From NCBI GenBank assembly GCA_936450465.1, contig OW388297.1:54676989-54740988 (forward strand): 64,000 bases of DNA. Reading direction: 5' to 3'. This DNA comes from Gibbula magus. Taxonomy: Eukaryota > Mollusca > Gastropoda > Trochida > Trochidae. This document shows positions 59,211 through 64,000 of the stretch, in pieces (the first letter of the stretch is position 1; each line of letters starts with the position of its first letter). The notes under the pieces were generated by a model. It was not told the DNA's origin. It worked only from the letters and a program-made list of their open reading frames with translations, and did not search any database. The position numbers and the translations under genes are program-made.

Positions 59211-59350
59211 GAAATAGAGTTCGCTGTACCCCAATTTGTTTTGAAATAAAGTATAGTTTTGCTAACGTCCTCGTGCTTTAACTATAATAGTTCAGGGCAA
59301 ATTTAAACTTTATAACCAAACACATTGGGGTACAGCGAACTTTATTTCTT
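59211..59350. mobile_element. Small inverted-repeat element, spacer in orientation 2
   Basis: The left arm GAAATAGAGTTCGCTGTACC (from 59211) and the right arm GGTACAGCGAACTTTATTTC (to 59348) are inverted repeats. The spacer 59245-59301 (starts AATAAAGTATAGTTTTGCTA) is the reverse complement of 29002-29060. Surrounding sequence is collinear in both duplication copies. Confidence 0.8.
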
Positions 59351-59689
59351 AAATTTGTATCCTTTCATAATTATGTGAGCAGGATGTGTATTTGTGTAGT
59401 GTAGTAGATGAATTTAAATGGAGTGACGTTATTATTTGCGATTCGGTAATAGGAAAATTGTTTGAAACGATGACAAAGTAAGGCAACTCCTAAAATTTCC
59501 CCAATGTTGGTATGCACACATAAGAGCTGAAATGTTTTTCTTCTAAGCGTATTTGTACCTCTATGCTCACGTCATAATGTGATGAAAATCTGTAATATGT
59601 AGGATTGAAGTATAAGGACCGAGGTTATCATTAATTTTGTATCTTCATATATCCTCATGAAGTTATTGGCTCTGACAGTTGATGATCTG

Positions 59690-59757
59690 CAACCTGGTTC
59701 CCGGGCCTCGTTCTGTAGCCTGTAGCGCACGCGAAACGAGGCCCGGGAACCAGGTTG
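59690..59757. repeat. 23-bp-arm hairpin, copy 2
   Basis: The arms 59690-59712 and 59735-59757 are identical to those at 29437-29504. The 22-nt spacer differs at several places. Confidence 0.9.
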
Positions 59758-60462
59758 GATATTCTCTCCTGCTGATTGGAACTCTTGCGTATGCCTCCTT
59801 TGCCACATCCTACCGTCCGAACCAGGTGTGTGAATTTCATAATGTTTACATTCCCGTAAAGACGAATGAATTGTCTTTGAGTCCTTATAACATTCATATA
59901 TATGTACGGAAAACTAATTAGCAGAAGGCGCCGCAAAAATGCTGGTTTTCACAAACTTGTCTCAAAGTAATGATGGTACCTTCCTTTTGCACTCTATATC
60001 TTCTGGAACAAGTTTTTTCTCTACGTAAATAGGATAGACTTGTCTTTAATTCCATTTATCATTTGTATATCCGAAGTGAAAACTAAGGATGCGGCATGTG
60101 ATGCGACTGATGTGACATGTCAAGAATTTCGTTATTCGAAAAACAATTATCGAAGGATTGAGGGTTCTTTCTTTACGCAATCCATGTATACTGAACTCTA
60201 AGACATATTCCGAAATTTCTTATATCATTGTAAAGAGGAATAGATTGTCTTCAAGTATATGTATTATTCGCACTTGCGCGCTCAGGATTTACGATTTTAT
60301 AAAGCTTGAAGTATTGGTTATCTCCTTTCTCACTCTATATTTTCAGAACCAATATACATATCCGAAAAAATTGTATAGCATTGTATAAAGGAATAAATTG
60401 ATGGTAGTATACGCTGTAGCAAATAGTTACACACCTAAATGGTCCCTTTTCGTGATGTAGAC

Positions 60463-62170
60463 TCACTGTTAATGACGAGGCAACATTTGCAGAAGATCTC
60501 AACTCGTTCTCCGGCAGATGTGACAACAACTTCTCATCTGAACTAGAGGAAATCACCAACTCAGTTTCTGGAGACAGCGCCAACTGGATTACAATTACTG
60601 AAGATGAAGTGCGAACCATATTCAGTCGGATAAACACTCGGAAGTCACCTGAACGCGATGATATCTCCGGTAAAGTACTGAAGGAATGCTGTTCAGAACT
60701 CTTCACTGTGGATTCTAGCTCTGCGTTTAACACAGTACAGTCCTAGTTGATGCTACAGAAACTGTATAACCTACATGGTAATCCACATATCTCTCTCTGG
60801 ATAAAGAACTTTTTAACCAACCGTCTACAGTATGTACGAATTCGATTTATTCTCAAACAGTTATTTTAAACACGGGTGCTCAACAGGGTTGACAGGAATC
60901 AAACTCTTACTGTGAAATTGCTGACGATGCAGCACTGGTTGGACTTATAAGCAACAACGACGAATCGCATTACCATCAGGCCATAGAACGTTTTTAATGT
61001 GGTGCAATGAAAACATTTTAGTTCTTAATACCCACAAAACAAAGGAAATGATTATAGATTATAGGGTGAAGAAAGACAGCTAAGACCCGTTCTTATTGAC
61101 AATTCCAGCATAGAAGTTGTCCCAGAGTACAAGTATCTTGGCACCATTATTGATGACAAATTGAACTTCAAAGCAAACACAGATAGAATCTACAAGAAGT
61201 GTCAACAAAGACTGTATTTGTTACGTAAACTTAAAGCTTTTGTTGTGAATACCTTTACACGTGTTTTGCAAAATTTATTTTTTCAAATTTCCCATTTATA
61301 ATGATAATTTATGTCATTTAAATTAACTTTAAAGGGTAAAACATCTTATTACACAACCAATTATCTATAGTGGTAACATCTATGTTGCGTATAAAGCAAA
61401 AATTGCATGGCGGCCATTTTATTGTGAACACAATTTATTATTATGTATTACAATTCCCATGGCTTTACTGAGCGATGTACACTCATTTTTAATTTGATTT
61501 TCCGAAGAGAAAAGGGTGTTTTACTATTGGTGAAATTATTTTTCAAATACATTTCATCGACTTATTTGAGCGAAAAAACGTGCTACTGCCCCTTTAATAC
61601 CCGCGAAACGAAGGAAATGATTATAGATTATAGGGTGAAGAAAGACAACTACAGACCCGTTCGTATTGACAATTCCAGCATAGAAGTTGTCCCACTGTAC
61701 AAGTATCTTGGCACCATTATTGATGACAAATTGAACTTTAAAGCAAACACAGATAGAATCTACAAGAAGTGCCAACAAATACTTTTGATGTGAAAACCTT
61801 TACACTTGTCCTTTATTATCAAACGTTTATTCAATGCGTTCTCTGTTTTAGCATGGCAAATTGGTTTCATTGCAAAACGAAAACAAGTTATCAATTTGGC
61901 CAGTAAATATCAGGAGTAATTTTAGATAATCTGACACTTTTAGGCACGCGGTAAATTGAAAAAACTGGCTTCTAAAATTGTTACAGACTCCAAACATTTT
62001 CTTCATGATGAATATGTACTTTTACCTTCTGGATGCCGCTTCCAAACTCCGTTTTTTCAGAACAAACAGAGCATTAAAGACCTTAATTCCAACAAGCATT
62101 GTTGTTTTAAATCAGTTACATGTATAAGTCTATTTTTCAAAAGTTGTGTCTTCAATTATGTTGACACCTT
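60463..62170 (+). pseudogene. Rex1/L2-like LINE remnant, copy 2
   Basis: Same order of fragments as 30206-31905, including the IADD form of the RT motif and the repeated KTKEMIIDYR segment. Here the segment after the MITE keeps IIDDKLNFKANTD, which copy 1 has lost by a 9-bp deletion. It has the same stops and the same internal deletion of the RT centre, so the LINE was dead before the duplication. Confidence 0.75.
61263..61605. mobile_element. GGGGCAG-end MITE inserted in the LINE, copy 2
   Basis: Counterpart of 31005-31345 with nearly identical sequence, so its insertion predates the segmental duplication. Confidence 0.7.
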
Positions 62171-62509
62171 TATTGATTAATCTGAAATTCTTATGACTCA
62201 TTTTAACCTTCATTTTGCATATTTTAATATTGGGTTCTTCTGGCGTTGTTCTTTCGTGTTGTCATTGTCTTTCTTGTTACGTCACGAGTCCCGTGTTTTA
62301 GTGTGCTTGTTTATTGTTACATGTGTTTTATGTATACAGGAGCAATTGATGTACACAAATTCCCTTTTGGGCTAATGAAGTATAATTAAAGTCGGTACCT
62401 AAGGCAAAACTCGGTTGCAAGCTAGAGAGTCAGAATATTCCGCCACGGGGGCTGTAAAGGATAATATATAATATCGCAAAGTAAGGGTATAAATGATCCT
62501 GTCCAATAA

Positions 62510-63330
62510 TTCAATCAATCTTTTATTTCAGTAAAAACGCCTACGACGTACAAGATCAACAAATGAAATATATATATAAAACAGAGTTGCTTGTGGTCAA
62601 ATAAAAGAATTTCGAACAATTAAGGCATCTTTCACATAAATCTATCAAACGTGTTAAGTTACTATCTTGAAGGTTATTAAGCATGATCTCTTTATTGATG
62701 TACAAAGGTATATTTTCAAAATACTTATCACGTAAACCATTATACACTGGACATCTGTAAAGAAAGTGAAATTCCTCCTCTACATAATTGGATTTAATTA
62801 TCTTACAGTAACGACATTCACGTGGAATACCATCTCATCTACCAATATTGTTTAGACTTGTAGCTCACCAATTCTTAACAAAGTAATTCTACGCCTGGCT
62901 TCTTTAGTTTTAACAGTTACTTATCTAAATATTTTTCTAAACCGATCACAGATTTTATTTTAGAATATAAATGCAATGTTGAATATTCATTAATTGCAGC
63001 CATTAAACTTTGAACATGACAGTTCTTAATCCTAGTTTCGAAATTGGAAAGAAAAGTCTCCTTGAAACCTACACCTTGATTTTCCCACACAAAACCGAAA
63101 CCGTAAATAAATAAAATTGTTCTGACATGCTGCATCCACGTTTTATGTCCAACTTCATCTAAATTACACAACATTAGATAAGTCTGTTTTGATACCTATC
63201 GACTGACATTTCAAGCAATCTAATCCAGAATTTAATTAATCTCAACAAAGAATCAATATAGATATAGTATCTGCAACTTTCAGCTCAAACAGCATCAGTA
63301 CTCTTATAACTCACACCCTTTTCTTCTCTC
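62510..63330 (-). pseudogene. LINE 3' fragment (A2-like), copy 2
   Basis: Counterpart of 32246-33060, with the frame GHKTWMQHVRTILFIYG (63174-62917). Three extra bases near 62880 relative to copy 1. Confidence 0.75.
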
Positions 63331-64000
63331 TTAATGCTATCCCTCAACTCTATCTATCTTTGCATCTTCTTTTTTCCTAATGTTAATATTTATATTATAA
63401 CCAGTGATCAAAATAATATTTATAGTTTTAGTGATGCGTTGCGTTGCGCTTCACGCAGGAATTATCACGCGATTTGACGTAATTTCATGACGTAATTTTG
63501 GCTAGCCCTCGCATTTTGGCGCCTTGATCGCGCACTTCAATTTCAGATATCAAGGCAAAAGGACGCTACAAAATTGGTTTTAAAACCTCCACCTCCCCAG
63601 CCTCCTCCTCCTATATATATACATGTCAGGGCGCTAAATTACCCTCACCTTTTGGGAATAAATTTGTCATTTACCTATATCTTGAAATGTTCAAGTTCAA
63701 ATTGGTAAATATTACGATATTTACTCATAATATATATTGTTATAAGTGCCGCTCGAAGGCGGTATTCATTTCATATATATGTTTAAAAACTTGTCCGCTT
63801 AATGCGGGACTTAACAACATTTTCCCTTGACTTTTCTTCCCCAAATAGAACTGGTCAGCCTTAGGTAATTCACGGGTTTGAGGTTTGACTATAAAACTAC
63901 TGCTATTCGAACAATTATTCCCTGATGAAGCTTCGCAACAAGAAGCAGAAATATGCGTATTGGAATATAAAGTGTTGATTATGAAAGTTGATATACGTCT

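Larger units (their letters stand above)
55187..64000. repeat. Segmental duplication, copy 2 (runs off window)
   Basis: It is collinear with 25432-33737. Copy-2-specific sequence: about 55799-55855, 55965-56707 (in place of the DIRS terminus), 57283-58020 and 58098-58190. It keeps nine bases (GACAAATTG near 61728) missing in copy 1, so copy 1 is not the direct parent in that interval. Confidence 0.9.

Overview
The window is repeat-rich, AT-rich animal DNA and I see no intact protein-coding gene in it. Coding traces are broken transposon genes, separated by introns, microsatellites and minisatellites. Several short mobile elements begin with a small palindrome or G-run followed by a CCGTCC tract. 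Elements built like this are familiar from molluscs, so a marine mollusc, perhaps a bivalve, is the best guess from content alone. No rRNA, intact tRNA, CRISPR array or bacterial-type operon is visible.

Layout. 0-16 kb: a GTTGACTTTG minisatellite and an adjoining block recur in inverted orientation at 12.2-15.6 kb. Between them lie a decayed, intron-containing Crypton/DUF3504-type tyrosine recombinase pseudogene (2.55-3.6 kb), small dispersed elements and a perfect 34-bp hairpin (9.2 kb). At 12.4-15.2 kb one LINE is interrupted by a second LINE with an 11-bp target-site duplication and by a palindromic MITE. 16-24 kb: more LINE pieces; one (17.55-18.99 kb) carries two MITEs. 24.3-26.4 kb: a decayed minus-strand DIRS-type retrotransposon. 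25.4-33.7 kb: first copy of a segmental duplication whose second copy is 55.2-64.0 kb. It contains Rex1/L2-like LINE fragments on the plus strand, a LINE 3' end on the minus strand, a 23-bp-arm hairpin, and a small element whose spacer is inverted between the copies. 34.0-38.0 kb: a recent tandem duplication with a period of about 1,982 bp. 38.4-42.3 kb: the best-preserved mobile element, a DIRS-type retrotransposon with Gag, RT, RNase H and the N-terminal part of a tyrosine recombinase, broken by frameshifts and 3' truncated. 42-55 kb: microsatellites, an 87-bp minisatellite, CCGTCC elements, mariner and Tc1-like transposase remnants, another LINE, and a tRNA-like SINE head.

The features do not form a pathway. 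They record layered insertion, duplication, inversion and decay. The most informative structures are the nested insertions (relative ages), the flipped spacer between duplicated copies, the shared 22-bp DIRS terminus at three sites, and the Crypton-type pseudogene that kept a recognisable intron. All similarity statements come from reading by eye; no alignment or database search was run.
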